Assembly: GCA_947247005.1 (NCBI GenBank) | Contig: OX365946.1 | Coordinates: 7,076,453-7,140,452, forward strand | Source of the DNA: Spisula solida | Lineage: Eukaryota; Mollusca; Bivalvia; Venerida; Mactridae | Direction of reading: 5' to 3' | DNA: 64,000 nucleotides | Shown here: positions 1 to 12,474 of the stretch, in pieces | How positions within the stretch are numbered: the stretch's first letter is position 1 | Layout of the letters: each line of letters opens with the position of its first letter | Position numbers and translations under genes: made by a program | Notes under the pieces: generated by a model | Told to the model about the DNA's origin: nothing | Databases searched by the model: none | What the model saw: the letters and a program-made list of their open reading frames with translations, nothing else

Positions 1-545
1 TTCGATATTGGGTCATCCGGGATAAAAAACTAGGTCACAATGTCAAATCATAGAAAAACCTTTTGTAGGCACTAGAAGTCACAATGTTGACCTAATCTTT
101 ATGAAACTTGGTCATAATGATCATCTCAACCAAATCTAGGTCAAGATATATATTTGGTCATCCGGGATCAAAAACTAGGTCACAATATCAAATCATAGAA
201 AAACCTTGTATAGTCACTTGAGATCACAATTTTGACCTAATCATTTTGAAACTTTGTCGCAATGATCATCTTAATAAAATCGAAGTCAATTTATGATTGG
301 GTCATCTGGAATCAAAAACTAGGTCACTAGGTCAAATAATAGAAAACCCTTGTGTTAATTCACGAGAGGTCACCATTTTAGCCTAATCCTTATGAAACTT
401 GATCACAATGATCATCCCAACAAAATCTAGTTAAAGTGTTATATCGGGTAATCTGGGGCTAAGAACTAGGTCACAAGGTCAAATCACATGGCTTGGGTGT
501 ACTGCTACGACAGGTGAGCGACCTAGTGCCATAGGGCCCTCTTGT
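1..545 (+). repeat. GGTCA-rich interspersed repeat, 3' part
   Basis: Three diverged internal copies (about 150-170 bp each) of a segment with phrases such as 'aactaggtcacaa', 'tagaaaaacc' and 'atgatcatc'. It ends at about 510-540 with 'caggtgagcgacc' and 'ccctcttgtttta'. The same phrases and a similar end occur at 26400-27090, so this is the 3' part of the same family, cut by the window edge. No coding potential is seen; the short reading frame across 479-682 is inside or beside the repeat. Confidence 0.7.
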
Positions 546-2933
546 TTTAGATTCAAACCACGTACTACGGAGTCAAACTGAGGAATCCAACACCAGTACA
601 GGACTGCTATCCTCGGTGCAACAGAAAAATAGATCATGTTAATGGAAAGTTTCATAATGATTAGATCCCGTACACAATGCAATGTTTTCCTTCAGTCGAT
701 TGCTTGTTAGTTGGTGTTTGCTTGCGAGAGTTCCAACATAGGTTAAGACCATGGAAGATATAAGTTTAAATCGGAACAGAGTCCTGGGAAGTGCATACTT
801 GAGCTGAAATACGAAACGTCAGAGCAAATTACAACATTGGTGTTTTAAAATAAACATTCCGCTGCTTAAATTTGTTCACTTCAAGTGAATCACATGAATA
901 TTTACAAAAATGTGATTAAAAACTTAGAGTCGTGTGAAATCGACATCCACTTTTACTTTCGTTTTCGTGCGAAGTATAGGGGGCTATATCCGCCATATGG
1001 TGTCTACCATTGGTGAATATCGATGGCACCGTCCAATATATAATTTAGATCAAACATCAAATGCACTAATGGAAATTACTAAAAAATACCCGTACGCAAA
1101 CTTATTATCAATTACTATATGTATATACTTTAAACTTCTGTTACCCATGTGCGTGTTTATGTTCTTAAATGATGTAAAATGTGTCGTAAAAAATAAAACC
1201 TGACCAAATAAAGAATACTTTAGTGTGTGTATTGTTGACAAAAATAGCATCAGGGGCAAAACGTTGCTTGGTATTATGGTAAATTCTGAAAACAGCTTTG
1301 AACTGTAGTCTGAATATTTTTTCTTGGAACTGTAGCCATAATTGCAAATTGAAAGAAAATGTCATATAAGGGCCATGTATTGTTATAATATTTTTTTTTT
1401 ATTTGTTGTGAAATTGCCTCCGGTGTTCCCGGAAGGTGTAAACATGACTCTTCAATCACGCATGGAGCAGATAATACCAGGAAAACGAAAAGGCTTGATA
1501 CTGTAGTCCGCTCTCACACAAATTTTTTCTAAGGTTTCTCAGGGTAATTGAAAAAACGGTCAAGCTACGAAGAAATATACTATATATGGCGGAACCCTTA
1601 TATTTTTTCCCTTAGCGTGGTCTATATTTCATAGAAATTGGTGAAGAAATAAAATACTTATGCCTATTTTCCTTCGCGAAGTGGAGGTTTTGTTTACAAT
1701 TTTCTTCTTTGGACTGTAGTATTTAGTCACGTGGTATTGCCACACTGTGGATTGCCTTTTATGAAAAACACTAAACTTTGAGAGACTGGATAATGTGGAA
1801 CTCTCCAAAGATCTCCGAATGATAAGTACCACCACCCAAAACAGCGAAGTGCGCCACACGTCTTTTAAAAAAATGCAAACTCTTTATTTACGTTTAATTT
1901 AGCACAAACTTCTGTGGGAAACGTGTTTTCCTATCAATGTTTGTAGACATCATCGGGTTTATGTTTATTTGTAATCTTCTGCAAACACTTTTTCTCAAAT
2001 ATATTTAAAAACCACGCGGTCAAACAGAATTTTATTGAAGTGCATGCATACATCTGACGGCTTGAGTGCGTTGCCGTTGCTCATTCTCGCGAGCTTTTGT
2101 GTTTTTTATAAAAGGCATCCACAGAGAATATATTCCAACAAAATACGGACATATTTCATGCCTTGCACGAGCACCACGCGCATCAAAGCAATTTCGCACT
2201 AACCGTTCCGCATGAATGATTTTGTACCTGAACACCTGTTTTATTTCTGTAAATCGATAGATTAATGTGTGGAATGAAAACATAACGCAACTTCATATGT
2301 ATTGATTGAATATATCACATAATATCAAATTTTATAGGGTGACCGAATTAGAAATTCGGCGTAGTGTTCCTGCGCAAACAACAAACATCAGTCGTTGTTT
2401 GGAATGTTACCATGACAATTATATTATAGTAGTGTATTGTTACCTATACCGTTGTCATTTTCTCACCTATTATAAAAGAGACAGTAGACCTGCTAATCTC
2501 TTCTTTTACTGTATCTGATTATATCACCTAGAGTATTATCTTTATGTATGTTTATAGATATATTTTACTAGTCTATGTATCATATATTGATAAAAACGAT
2601 TATGTTCTCAGTGTTGTACCTAAATAGTCCGTGTTGTCAACCTAAAGGTAAAGTCGTGTCGATAATACACATATTATATTACCTAAAACGCGCTATTCCT
2701 GTTCAAGCCGCATGCCTGCGACAATATAATCGGAGACTAGAAGGCTGCAGGCCTATGGATATTCAGAGTTCAGAAATGAGTAACATGCTATCGGTTGCAG
2801 GGAAACGTTTGAAACAGTATAAACGTAAACTATGTGGGATCTTATACTGAAACATCTAATGCAAGGAAAAGCGGTGTGCTTAAAATCGAAGTCGTCAAAT
2901 ACTTGTAGATTGAAATAGATTACAAGAAAAAAA
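546..2933. other. AT-rich intergenic DNA, no gene recognised
   Basis: Only short open frames (up to about 90 codons), none with a recognisable domain or codon pattern. The last few hundred bases should contain the promoter and 5' UTR of the GPCR at 2934, but no clear TATA box or initiator can be assigned. Confidence 0.5.
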
Positions 2934-3965
2934 ATGAATAATACAACTGAAATCGATTCTTCATTTTCAATCTCACCCGAGATGAAGACCCAGCTTATAA
3001 TAGCGAGAGTCGTGTGTTATTTGCTTAGTATATGGACGGTGACTGTTCATGGTATGCTTCTTCTTTGTTTTTATCTGCACCGTAAAGCGGCATGGATTCA
3101 AAGAGCAACGGGAATTATAAGTTTAACTTTAACTGACTTTTTATCTGGAATCCATTTTGTTCTGCTCCTCACCATGCACATACATTCCACGGTCGGATGT
3201 TTCGCATGTGTCGTCGTTTCCGGAAGTTACTTGTCTACAAATTGTATGACGTCATTACAAATACTCAGTCTGTGTATCAAACGTTTATTGGCGGTTCTTT
3301 CAAAGAGCAGACGACGCACGGAAGGCGTAAAAGAAACAATTATTTCATACATTGTAATGTATGTGACTTCCTGTGTGCTTACATCTATACCCTCGATATG
3401 GGTACAATGGAAACCAACATACACTCCGTGTAATTTACAACATCTTTTTGGCGAAAACATGAACAGTGTTTGTTTATTTATGTTCGCTGTAATCGTTGTT
3501 CCTAATATATTTACAACCTTCATTTATGGAGGTGTTCTACTTAAATTGAAAACAAAACAACGACTTGTTCGACCATTTACCATGGTTCCGATAGAAATGG
3601 AAACACAGTTCGATACGCGCTTGCCGACCGTCAATACATCAACAAGCACCAACATAGCAGTGCAGAAGTACTACAAGAAAATAGTTGTCACTATAGGGTT
3701 CATCATATTATTAAACAACATAGCGATCACACCTTACGCCGTGCTCCTCTCACTTCAAGCAATCTCTTCAGATTTGAACAAATACCCGGGTTATATATGG
3801 ATTGTGTCAGCCTTATTTCTACAAACAAACAGTGCATTGAGTCCGTTTGTATACGGGTTAAGAATCGACGCAATAAAAGAAGCATTTATGAATATGTTGC
3901 ATGGGATTTTCTGTAGATGCAAACAAACACATTCGACGTCGACACTTGATCAGACTTATACGTAG
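2934..3965 (+). CDS. Orphan rhodopsin-like (class A) G protein-coupled receptor, intronless
   Basis: A single 343-residue frame with seven hydrophobic segments at roughly 20-48, 58-82, 89-117, 133-157, 180-206, 248-276 and 284-308. Class A landmarks: an N-glycosylation site near the N terminus (N3), an Asp in TM2 (D68, in LTLTDFL), a Cys at the start of TM3 (C89) that can pair with C166 in the second extracellular loop, and a TM7 ending NSALSPFVY followed by an amphipathic helix and a CRCK possible palmitoylation site. Several signatures are degraded: the TM3 end reads KRLLAV rather than DRY, TM6 lacks CWxP (it has ITPY), and TM7 has SPFVY rather than NPxxY. The third intracellular loop is moderate and Thr-rich. 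The start is the first ATG, preceded by an A-rich run. Intronless class A receptors are common in lineage-specific expansions in molluscs. The ligand cannot be inferred; a peptide or small molecule receptor is possible. Confidence 0.85.
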   Translation: MNNTTEIDSSFSISPEMKTQLIIARVVCYLLSIWTVTVHGMLLLCFYLHRKAAWIQRATGIISLTLTDFLSGIHFVLLLTMHIHSTVGCFACVVVSGSYLSTNCMTSLQILSLCIKRLLAVLSKSRRRTEGVKETIISYIVMYVTSCVLTSIPSIWVQWKPTYTPCNLQHLFGENMNSVCLFMFAVIVVPNIFTTFIYGGVLLKLKTKQRLVRPFTMVPIEMETQFDTRLPTVNTSTSTNIAVQKYYKKIVVTIGFIILLNNIAITPYAVLLSLQAISSDLNKYPGYIWIVSALFLQTNSALSPFVYGLRIDAIKEAFMNMLHGIFCRCKQTHSTSTLDQTYT

Positions 3966-4020
3966 CACAAATTGGGACCTCAGTGGCAGTTGATCGAAGC
4001 CTAACATGCCGCTCGAATTA

Positions 4021-4176
4021 GGTCAAATTTGACACTGCTAAAGATTTTGTACGATTTGTGACCTATCTTTTGACCACAGATGATCTTGACCTAGATTTTG
4101 TTGAGATACATCATTGTGACCTAAGTTTCATAAAGATTATGCCAAAATTGTGACCTCTAGTTTCTATAATATTATA
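4021..4176 (-). repeat. Fragment of the GGTCA-rich interspersed repeat, inverted
   Basis: Contains 'tgatcttgacctagatttt', 'gtgacctaagtttcata' and 'attgtgacctct', which are the reverse complement of phrases in the repeats at 1-545 and 26400-27050. It starts about 55 bp after the GPCR stop codon, so it may form part of that gene's 3' UTR. Confidence 0.6.
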
Positions 4177-4628
4177 AGCAATTATTGTGGACAAAGGACA
4201 GTCAAAGAGTTATCATAAAGGCTCGCATTGTCACTCTGTGATAGGGGAACTAAAAAGCGGTCCGAAAAGACTTGCATGCTCTTCAAGTTGTTCAAAATTG
4301 TTGGGAATGGTCAGGTGTTTGTGATGTTTTATGTATCATCATCAATGTTGAATAAATATACCAATCCATTGTACATACGTTATAAAGTTTATTTCTACGC
4401 TAATTACACGTTGTAAATCCTGATACATAATATATTTCTAGATGGTACATTTTCCTCATTTTCACACATAGACTGTAATTAGGATACCCTCATTTAGTAA
4501 CGGGATATTATTTTTTTACAAACTAAACTGAATTATATGTAGAAAAGAATGATTAACAAACACGCAAAATGATTTTTCAATCAGATAAATAATAAAAACA
4601 ATATTTGACGTTGAGTCAGGTGAGTGTA

Positions 4629-5233
4629 TGAGCCGTTCTCCAGGAAAACCGGGCTTAGTGACATTGTATTAGTATCTATGTAATACGGTTAAGAAAACGC
4701 TCTTAAATGACAAACAAAGCATGCTCTTTTATTTAAGTTTAAGTTCTTGGATAATATAGAACTATGTCTTAGATTTATTTTTTCTCATGAATCATGTTGA
4801 AATATCTTCTGTCGTTGCTATGGTGACCAATTTCTGAAGAGCATCCATATTTAGAAAACGAGCGGTTAGTGTTTGAAAACAGTAGCTACGTTTGTCTAAA
4901 AGCTAAAATTCACGATTGAAAATAGGAATATAATTCTAAAATATAAAATAATACAATTTTTGAAAGTTTACGACAAGAACTCATCAAATACTGGATTTTT
5001 GAACTTCTTGTTAACGTAACGTCAAATAGCGTTTGAATATCGTTTGAGACGTCACTAACAAAGAAGCGGGAATGGTTAGTTTTAAAAGTCTGTAACTTTA
5101 TAATTTGATGTTATACATGTATTTTGCTCAAATTTTCATAAACTTTTCAAAAGTTTCTTGTTTTTGCTAATGCTATATTTTCATGATTTTCTTATTTTTG
5201 TCACTAAGCCCGGTTTTCCTGGAGAACGGCTCA
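4629..5233. mobile_element. MITE with perfect 35 bp terminal inverted repeats and TA target duplication
   Basis: Left end TGAGCCGTTCTCCAGG... (4629-4663) is exactly matched, as reverse complement, by 5199-5233. Both ends are flanked by TA (4627-4628 and 5234-5235), the target duplication of the Tc1/mariner/pogo group. The 605 bp interior has no open frame of note, so it is non-autonomous. Perfect termini suggest it is young. Confidence 0.85.
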
Positions 5234-5383
5234 TATATTTTTTGTAAAATGTATGTTACCTTAAAGGTAAAATATGACATACATTTTACTAATTAGTTCA
5301 TCATCATGAAGCAATTGTTAAGCCTTTCCGTTTGTCTCCGGTAAATATTGTCTTTTACAATCATTTAGGCCGAGATGATCCAT

Positions 5384-5893
5384 GTATAATCGAATTATTT
5401 TTTGGTCCCCATTAACCAATTTGCACTTTAAATCTATTGTTCATCTCGAAGTCGGGTCGAAGTCTGATCGTATTCGACTAGCGTCGAATGTTTTTCACAC
5501 TTCGCCAGTCTGAAATCTTCGATTTACCTGTAACTTTCGCGCCTTCCATTGTTGAACAAATATTTGTTTGCAACAATTTGCGCAAACATGTCATAAAGCT
5601 TCGGGTTACGTACTAACATCAATAAACTTGTCATCTCGAACAATTGTTTGTAATAATAATAATAAAATGCATTTTCTCGAGGAGGAATACATGTACATAA
5701 AAATCACAACAGTCATGTAATTCACACGAATATGTCGTTCTTACGACCGTAACAATATGGCGGCGTAAAATGACAGAAACTGGAAAACTTGCAACTTCGA
5801 TGCAGAAAATTCTATCTCGAATTTTCGTTACGTCGAAGTAATTTCCACGGTCCCGTGAAATTCGAGATAACGAGAGTTGACTGTAAATCCTTT
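5384..5893. repeat. Interspersed repeat ending in GAGAGTTGACTGTA
   Basis: Shares a long diverged block (phrases 'gcactttaaatctattgtt', 'gaagtcgggtcgaagtc', 'gccttccattgttgaac') with the inverted copy at 28685-29085. Its right end 'gagataacgagagttgactg' followed by TA resembles the end of TA-inserting, pogo-like MITEs. The left boundary is uncertain. Confidence 0.55.
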
Positions 5894-7951
5894 TAAGGAA
5901 CTTATGTTTTAGTCAATGAACTCGTGTACAAACTATATATTATTTTTAAACTTACTACATGTATTGATGAAACAGTTTAATCCGGGCACACCACCACTCA
6001 ACATTTAGGAAAGGTGTTCCAACTTATATTTGAACAAAAATGAACGTCGAGTTTTGCCATGCTAGTTTAATACAATCGGTATACATACGTGTATCTTGTT
6101 CAACCATGTAGAACTGAAATGTGTTAGGTAATATATAAGACCATAGTGGTGTTGTTTTTTGTTCTGTAAGTTCTGATATTTGTAATAATGAAATGGCACC
6201 CAAGATTAAAAATTTCCCAACGTTGTCGAAACGTACAATATGAACATTTTGTTGAATTATTTCGAAAAATATACATGCATAATTACGGAAAATGGGAAGT
6301 TCACACGCTTAAAATCAAGAAAAAACATATTGCACGCCAAGGGTGTTGGGGTCGATAAATGCGTCATACATGGCTTAGGGAATATTGAATAGTAAAACTG
6401 CTTCGCCTCTGACGAGGTATTGTAGTAGCCAAGGGAAAACCATTAACAGGACAGTTTCCGTTGGCTTAGAAAATGTTATAGGAAAGAACGAAAGTTGGTG
6501 TTTGTTCAGCTTGGTGTCTTCGCGGCCGCTGTCATAGCACGGAATCGTGTTTGTTATAATGGAAATACAAACCTCAAAATTATTGACATGAGGACAAAAT
6601 TAAACACAGAGACCTATGTCCAAACAGTTTCAAATCATGTATCTTTCTAGTTACTAGTATTCCTGGTGACAGCAGGTGCCGACGTCTCCCGATGCTGCAA
6701 CAATATTCCATTAACGAAGATTAATGTAAGCATCTTAAATTCGAGTTATTTGGCCTAAAACGGCAAATAATGTTCAACGTCCTCTACTCAAACGTTGATC
6801 ATGACCTAACCGGTAGGGTATATTCAGTATACAATGATTGTATTGGTCCATTGATACCTTTATTACTGTACACAACAGGATAGGCGTTATTCGATTTCAT
6901 TGCCTAAACCATGAAATGTTGGATGTTCATTTTTGTTCAAACATAAGATGAACACCTCGTATGCCCCTCATTAAAAGGCATAATACAATCTTAAATAGCA
7001 AGCCTCGTATGAAGCGTTTAATAGGGAAAAGATTTTAATCAAAATGTGCTAAACATATACCGGTATGTGATGCTAAATATGCATTAAATATAGGCTAATA
7101 GTTTGTTAATTTAGTACGCATAAAATAATGCTGCAAGTTTTGTGCTGTAATATTTGGCCACATCGATTTGTTTTAACTTGCCAATAGAATTTAAATACAT
7201 GTATTTTTGTAACACTTTTTAAAAGTGAAGCATCAAGCTCTTTTACTTTCCACGTGCTATTAGATTGTTCAAAACATATTCGTAAACTTCTCTTTAAAAT
7301 GTCAACGTAAAAGATGGTGTATGTGATAACATCATAATTAATGGAGTGTTATCATACATTGGAATTACATTACAATGTCGTTACAGATGATTATTCTGTC
7401 ATTTTAAGATGGTTCGGAGAATATTTGATCGTTAGTTAAAAGGCGCGCGTACCACCTTAAGGCAAAATGCCCATATATAAGCATCAAGAACGTGTTGGTA
7501 AAATCTGCATTGTTACGGAGATAATTAGTATTATTTTGTCGCGAGAACGGTTCTGTGAGTTCTGATATCGGTAATAGTGAAAGTGCACCCCACATATGTA
7601 TAAAATAAGTATACCATATTTTCGCTACTGTTAAAACCTTTTGTTTAATAAGTTTAGAAAGATAATTATGTTAAAATTTTGTAGCAGCGTTGATAGGCTA
7701 ACAAAGTTTATAACATGACATTTGATAGGCTAAGATGGTATTTAATATTTTGTAACGTGTAATTTGATTCGTTAAAATAATTATGTTAAGATACCTTTTT
7801 AGTGATTTTACTGAAGAATTATTAAGTGAGTTAGGAAGAAGAATTTGAATTGAACGGTTAAGTATTTTAAATATTCATACAGAAAAGGTGAAGTTCCACA
7901 ACGTTAAGTTACTAACTTTGTTGTTTAAACTTTAAAACCATATTTATTATT
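5894..7951. other. AT-rich intergenic DNA, no gene recognised
   Basis: No coding region is seen. A short diverged direct repeat is present at about 6165-6215 and 7548-7600 (both contain 'gttctg' then 'gagttctgatat' or close variants, and a 'ggtaat'-like block), about 1.38 kb apart; its origin is unclear. Confidence 0.45.
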
Positions 7952-8416
7952 AGTCCCCTACCGGTTTTTGACCGGAGGGGACTATAGTTTTGCCGTCCGT
8001 CCGTCAGTCATGTTGTCCGTCAAGTCAGTCAGTCCGTCCGTTAGTCTGTCAAAAATTCTGGATCCTGACATAACTCAAACAGTTTCCAAGCTAGGTTCAT
8101 GAAACTTGGTATTTTGCTAGGGGACAATCAGTGGATTATGCACGTCTAACAATATTCTGATTCTGACAAATATTGTGGTTGCTATGGCGACAGAAAGAGT
8201 GAAAATATGCCCAAATCTGGATCCTGCCATAACTCAAACAGCTTCCAAGCTAGGTTTATGAAACTCGGTATGTGGATAAGGGGCAATAAGGGGATTATGC
8301 ACGTCTACAGTATATTTTGATTCTGACATTGTGTTTGCTTTGGCAACAGAAACATTGAAAATGCCTTCAAACCGGTAGGGGACTTCTGTATCGCTTGCAA
8401 TTCTCAATTACTTGTT
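7952..8416. mobile_element. MITE-like repeat with AGTCCCCTACCGGTTT inverted ends (copy 1)
   Basis: Begins AGTCCCCTACCGGTTTTTG with an internal hairpin ('accggaggggactatag') and closes with the inverse AAACCGGTAGGGGACT near 8370-8386, followed by a tail 'gcttgcaattctcaa' shared with other copies. Internally it holds two copies of a 'gatcctgacataactcaaac' segment. Related copies: 27498-27766, 28278-28545, 34285-34506 and 47192-47412. No transposase is present. Confidence 0.7.
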
Positions 8417-9201
8417 GAACTTTTTGAGAGATGTCGAAAATAAAAATAGTAAAACTTACGTTGGAGTTGTCATTGATAGCCGCCCTTGAGGCGGTTCAAG
8501 GGCGACTATCTTATGTGAAACAAACTAAGATTCTCTCCTGGGGGTGAAAGGACAAGTAACTGCTAATTAATACACTATCAATAAATTTGTTTGCGTGAAT
8601 ATTGCACCTATTATTTGATGACTATACAAACATATTTCAATGTTTATTGACCCCACCCTATTTACATTTTTTGGATGGATAATCTTCGTAATTAAAATAA
8701 AAAAATATTTCTCTTTTAATAATAATTGCTGATCCCTTTGATCGTAGACTTGCTGAGGTTTCTATGTTTTTTCTGCAAAACTAGATCTACTGAACTGATC
8801 GCTGGTTTTATTCGTTTACGAATGACGCATATGTTTTCGCGTAAAAACAATAATTTAGGGTTTCATATGAATTGTCTTATTTATCAATTATAGATAACGA
8901 AAATAAATTGCTGAAATTCATACAGTAAATAAGTTTAATATCACATGGAATTGTCTATTAATTATGTACTATAAAAAACACTTATTCTGGTTGCTGGTAA
9001 CTTATTTGGTACCGACTTAGTGAATATGTTATCATATTTGAAAATATACTGGAACACACACGCATTGGACTTACTGTGTTGTCAGAGCTAAATTGTACAG
9101 CCTACACACACGCAGGGGCGAACATATATTTACAATAGAGCTAATTCCAGAAAAATACAACAACAGTGAACAACAGCATGACATAGTAAACATAGTTCTG
9201 A
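8417..9201. other. AT-rich intergenic DNA, no gene recognised
   Basis: No open frame or repeat family is recognised apart from a small palindrome at about 8475-8512 ('agccgcccttgaggcgg' and 'caagggcgactat'). Confidence 0.4.
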
Positions 9202-9496
9202 GATCAGAGATTCAATTATCAGAACTAGCATATAACAGAGATTCAGTAATCAGAACTAGCATATAACAGAGATTCAGTAATCAGAACTAGCATAACAGAG
9301 AATCAGTAATCCGAACTAGCATATAATAGAGATTTAGTAATCAGAACTACCATATAATAGAGATTCAGTTATCAGAACTAGCATATACATGTACGTGTAA
9401 TAGAGATTTGGTAATCAGAACTAGCATATAATTGAGATTCAGTAATTAGAACTAGCATATAACAGAGATTCAGTAATCAGAACTTGCATATAACAG
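9202..9496. repeat. Minisatellite, about 31 bp unit, roughly nine copies
   Basis: Tandem units with core 'agagattcagtaatcagaac' followed by 'tagcatataac', with small length changes between copies. It lies about 100 bp beyond the stop codon of the Toll-like receptor. Confidence 0.85.
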
Positions 9497-9600
9497 ATCT
9501 AGAGATATTCAAATATCAACACACAATGAACACTTGAGCTAACATTCTTATACTGTTTTAGCACCTTAATTCTTGCGGCATTACACAAACTTGTATGAAG

Positions 9601-11827
9601 TCACTCAATTAGATCGATTATTGAAGTACAAATATTTTGCCAGGTAGTTTGCAAGACGTACTCCCCATTCTGGTTCTCCCATAATATGCGCACGTTACGT
9701 TTAAAGATACCTCTCATTGTCCGTGACATCACGTCTTCCCTGACGTGTTCTTTAAACATCAAAATCACTGGTTTCTTCTTCATATAAGCTTTTTCAAGTT
9801 CACTCCCACAATAATTGCTCGCACAGTAATCCTCGGTGACCAAGAGAATGACAACATTAGATCGATCTAAACAGAAATCGATTTCATCATGAACGTAGAA
9901 GCCTGGGCGTAGGGTTGTGTCCCCTGTGCATACAAGGTTTCGGTCATGGTAAATGGCGGTAATTTGTTTAAGAGTATCATTTAGATGTGGTAAAACGTTG
10001 TCTTCTGCAAAAGCATCGTCTTTACTGCTGTATGACAAAAATACAGGGAATTCATAGGGTCCGTCAGCATTCCTAATTTTATCGATGACTGTTTGCCTGT
10101 GAGCGAGGATTTTTACCAATGTTCTACGTTTGTATAACCACAAAACTACAGCTATGGCTGAAATCAACGCAATTGTAGTTGAAACGGTCACTGAAATAAT
10201 TATCGTACTTCTGATACATATGTTATGTACTGCAGAAATCACCGTTTCGTCAATTGTAACCATATTGCCATTTTCGTCCACACATTTCGGTCCTTGTGAT
10301 TGTATGTCAACGAGTGGGGTTGATAGAAGCCATTGAAGAAACGGCTTTGCTTCACAAACCGAGCAACTGATGGGGTTAGAGGTTATGACCACTTCATGAG
10401 TTTCCGCATCTCCATTCCAACTGTATGGGAGTGAATTCAAATTGTGTATGGATGTGGCATCTAGAGTCTTGATGTTATTACTGCGCATGTCAATCCTTCT
10501 CAGCATGGTTAGACCCGATATATTCAATGTAAACTGAGTCAGCTTGTTGTAAGAGAGATCAATTGTAGAAAGCTGGCGACAATCCTGGATGAAGTCATGA
10601 GGAATTTGTGTTAGATTATTATGTGACAAGTCGACGCATGTTACGGCCGGTACACTGGAGAGAAGTTTACTAAACTGTTTAGGATCCTCCTTACACATTA
10701 TGTGCATCCGATTTCTAGATAAATCCAACCTGGTCAGATTCGGCGAGCATGATAGCATAGAAATATGTAGGAATTCAAAGTTATTGTTCGATAAACCCAA
10801 GTATTCAATGGCAAATGTCACATCACTACCCAACATTTCAACATCCATGCGATTTAAATTGTTTCCTTTCAATTCTAATTCTTTAATGTTAAAGTGGTAG
10901 CTCTTAGTCACTATGAGCTGAACATCCTTGACCCAAAACGAGACCGGCTCCTTAATTATCCCGGTGGCGTTTATCGTATGAATCGAAAAAAATGATTGCC
11001 AGTATCCAAAAGTATCTGTAAACTCTTCTGTGACATGGTTCACTTGGTATCTAAATTGTACAATATTTAATGCATTTGGGAAGTTTCATCCCTGAAATAT
11101 CCAATACTTTTAATGTTTCGATATATTTCGGTTGAATACTATCAGCATATATATCAGCAATTACCGTATTGCTTAAATTGATTGACGTTAAGTGTTCCAT
11201 TCGTTTCAGTACTGTTGACAAATTCAGCAAGTTTATATTGGAATAGCTAACATCTATGTCCGTTATTTTTCTTGGAAGGAGAACATCGATCAGTGTATCA
11301 TCAAAGTCATACGATCGGCCCCACCTGTTCCAATCTGACAGCGTGATTTTATTCAGACCAACTAACTTATTTGTACCATTTAATAGCCCAAGTAATTCAT
11401 TGATAACCAGGCCTTGGCAACCAGTGAAGTCAATGACTTTCACCTTTGGCAATCCAACCAGTGCGTTCGCATCTATTGATAGTCGTTTTATGTTGATGTG
11501 AAGCTCTGTAAGCGATTTTAAAGCAACAAAACTAGCTTCAGAAAAAATCCAAGTTTTGGATTGTGCAATTTTGTCTACAAGCCGGAGATAAGTCACTGTA
11601 TCCCAATTTTTCCCGGTAAAATTTGATGTAGTAAATTTCACCGGGTCATTGAATGTGTTGTTGACTTCAACTCTTGTAACCCCGTCGGGAATACAAGTCG
11701 GTGCATCTGTACATATGAATGTATCCTTATTCCTCAAACATGTCCTGCCACATTCCTCCTCCCTGTGAGCTCCACAAGTATGCAGGTTGATCAAAGTTAT
11801 CAGTAAACACACCCTTAACATCAGCAT
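9601..11827 (-). pseudogene. Toll-like receptor, split by a one-base frameshift
   Basis: Reading minus strand, a Leu-rich signal peptide begins at the ATG at 11825-11827 (MLMLRVCLLITLINLH...), preferred over the upstream ATG at 11917, which would place 30 extra residues before it. A Cys-rich N-cap (ECGRTC, CTDAPTC) and irregular LRRs follow to a stop at 11051. A second frame, open from about 11080 to 9601, continues the ectodomain: clear LRRs (LxxLxLxxN, e.g. YLGLSNNNF, RLDLSRNRM), an LRR C-cap with Cys residues near codons 227-275 of that frame, a TM helix (about 279-304), and a TIR domain (about 331-478) with FLSYSSKDDAF (box 1), RPG in box 2, and LWEN near box 3. The frames join if one base is lost in the CCCAAA run (plus-strand tttggg, 11075-11080); no short GT-AG intron fits. 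An intact TLR would signal through MyD88-type adaptors at the plasma membrane or endosome. Either a decaying gene copy or an assembly error; the rest is otherwise uninterrupted, so the lesion is recent if real. Confidence 0.85.
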
Positions 11828-12474
11828 TTTCCTAGCATTTTGGTTAGAACTTATAAACAAATCGGTAAGGCGGCACTCAACAAAAACTGCAGAACTCGCA
11901 AGTAACAAAAAGAACACTTTGTGGTTGACTATAAACTGTACTGTATATAGGTTTTCAACAAACTAGAAACAAAATTCCAATACCGAAGTTTTCTTGCACA
12001 CAATAATTGTAATTTAATTACATGTCAGCTCCAAAGAACACTATAAATATTCCGCGGCTGTCGACAAAACTGTTACTTGTTGGATAATGTTATATAATCT
12101 TGTTGCATTATGTAAAGAGGAAGTGAATTTCGATAGTGTTTCTTTTTTGTTGTGCGTTAGTGCAAATATCGGTGACTTCAAACTTCCTATTAGCAGTGAA
12201 ACCTTTTGGAGGGTTGACATTTAAAGTTAGATTAATATATAATTGCTATTCCGTTTTTTATTTAGGTTACAGGTTATAAAATACCTTTAAATTGGGTTTG
12301 TTAATTTACCGGTTGAATAATCACAATCGCTCATGCTTTTCATTCAATGTTGAATACACATCTACGTGAATTCGTATTACAATTTACACCCGCTTTATAT
12401 CGACATCTTTGGAGAAAACTGATCAAAACTAGTGGAAGATATATCTTCTAACTTTGTACAACGGGTCATGATGT
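11828..12474. other. Upstream region of the Toll-like receptor, nothing recognised
   Basis: Should hold the minus-strand promoter and 5' UTR of the receptor. No confident promoter element, RNA gene or repeat family is seen. Confidence 0.4.

Noticed and set aside
934..1203. 89-codon plus-strand open frame
   Set aside because: Short, AT-rich, overlapped by a similar minus frame, no domain.
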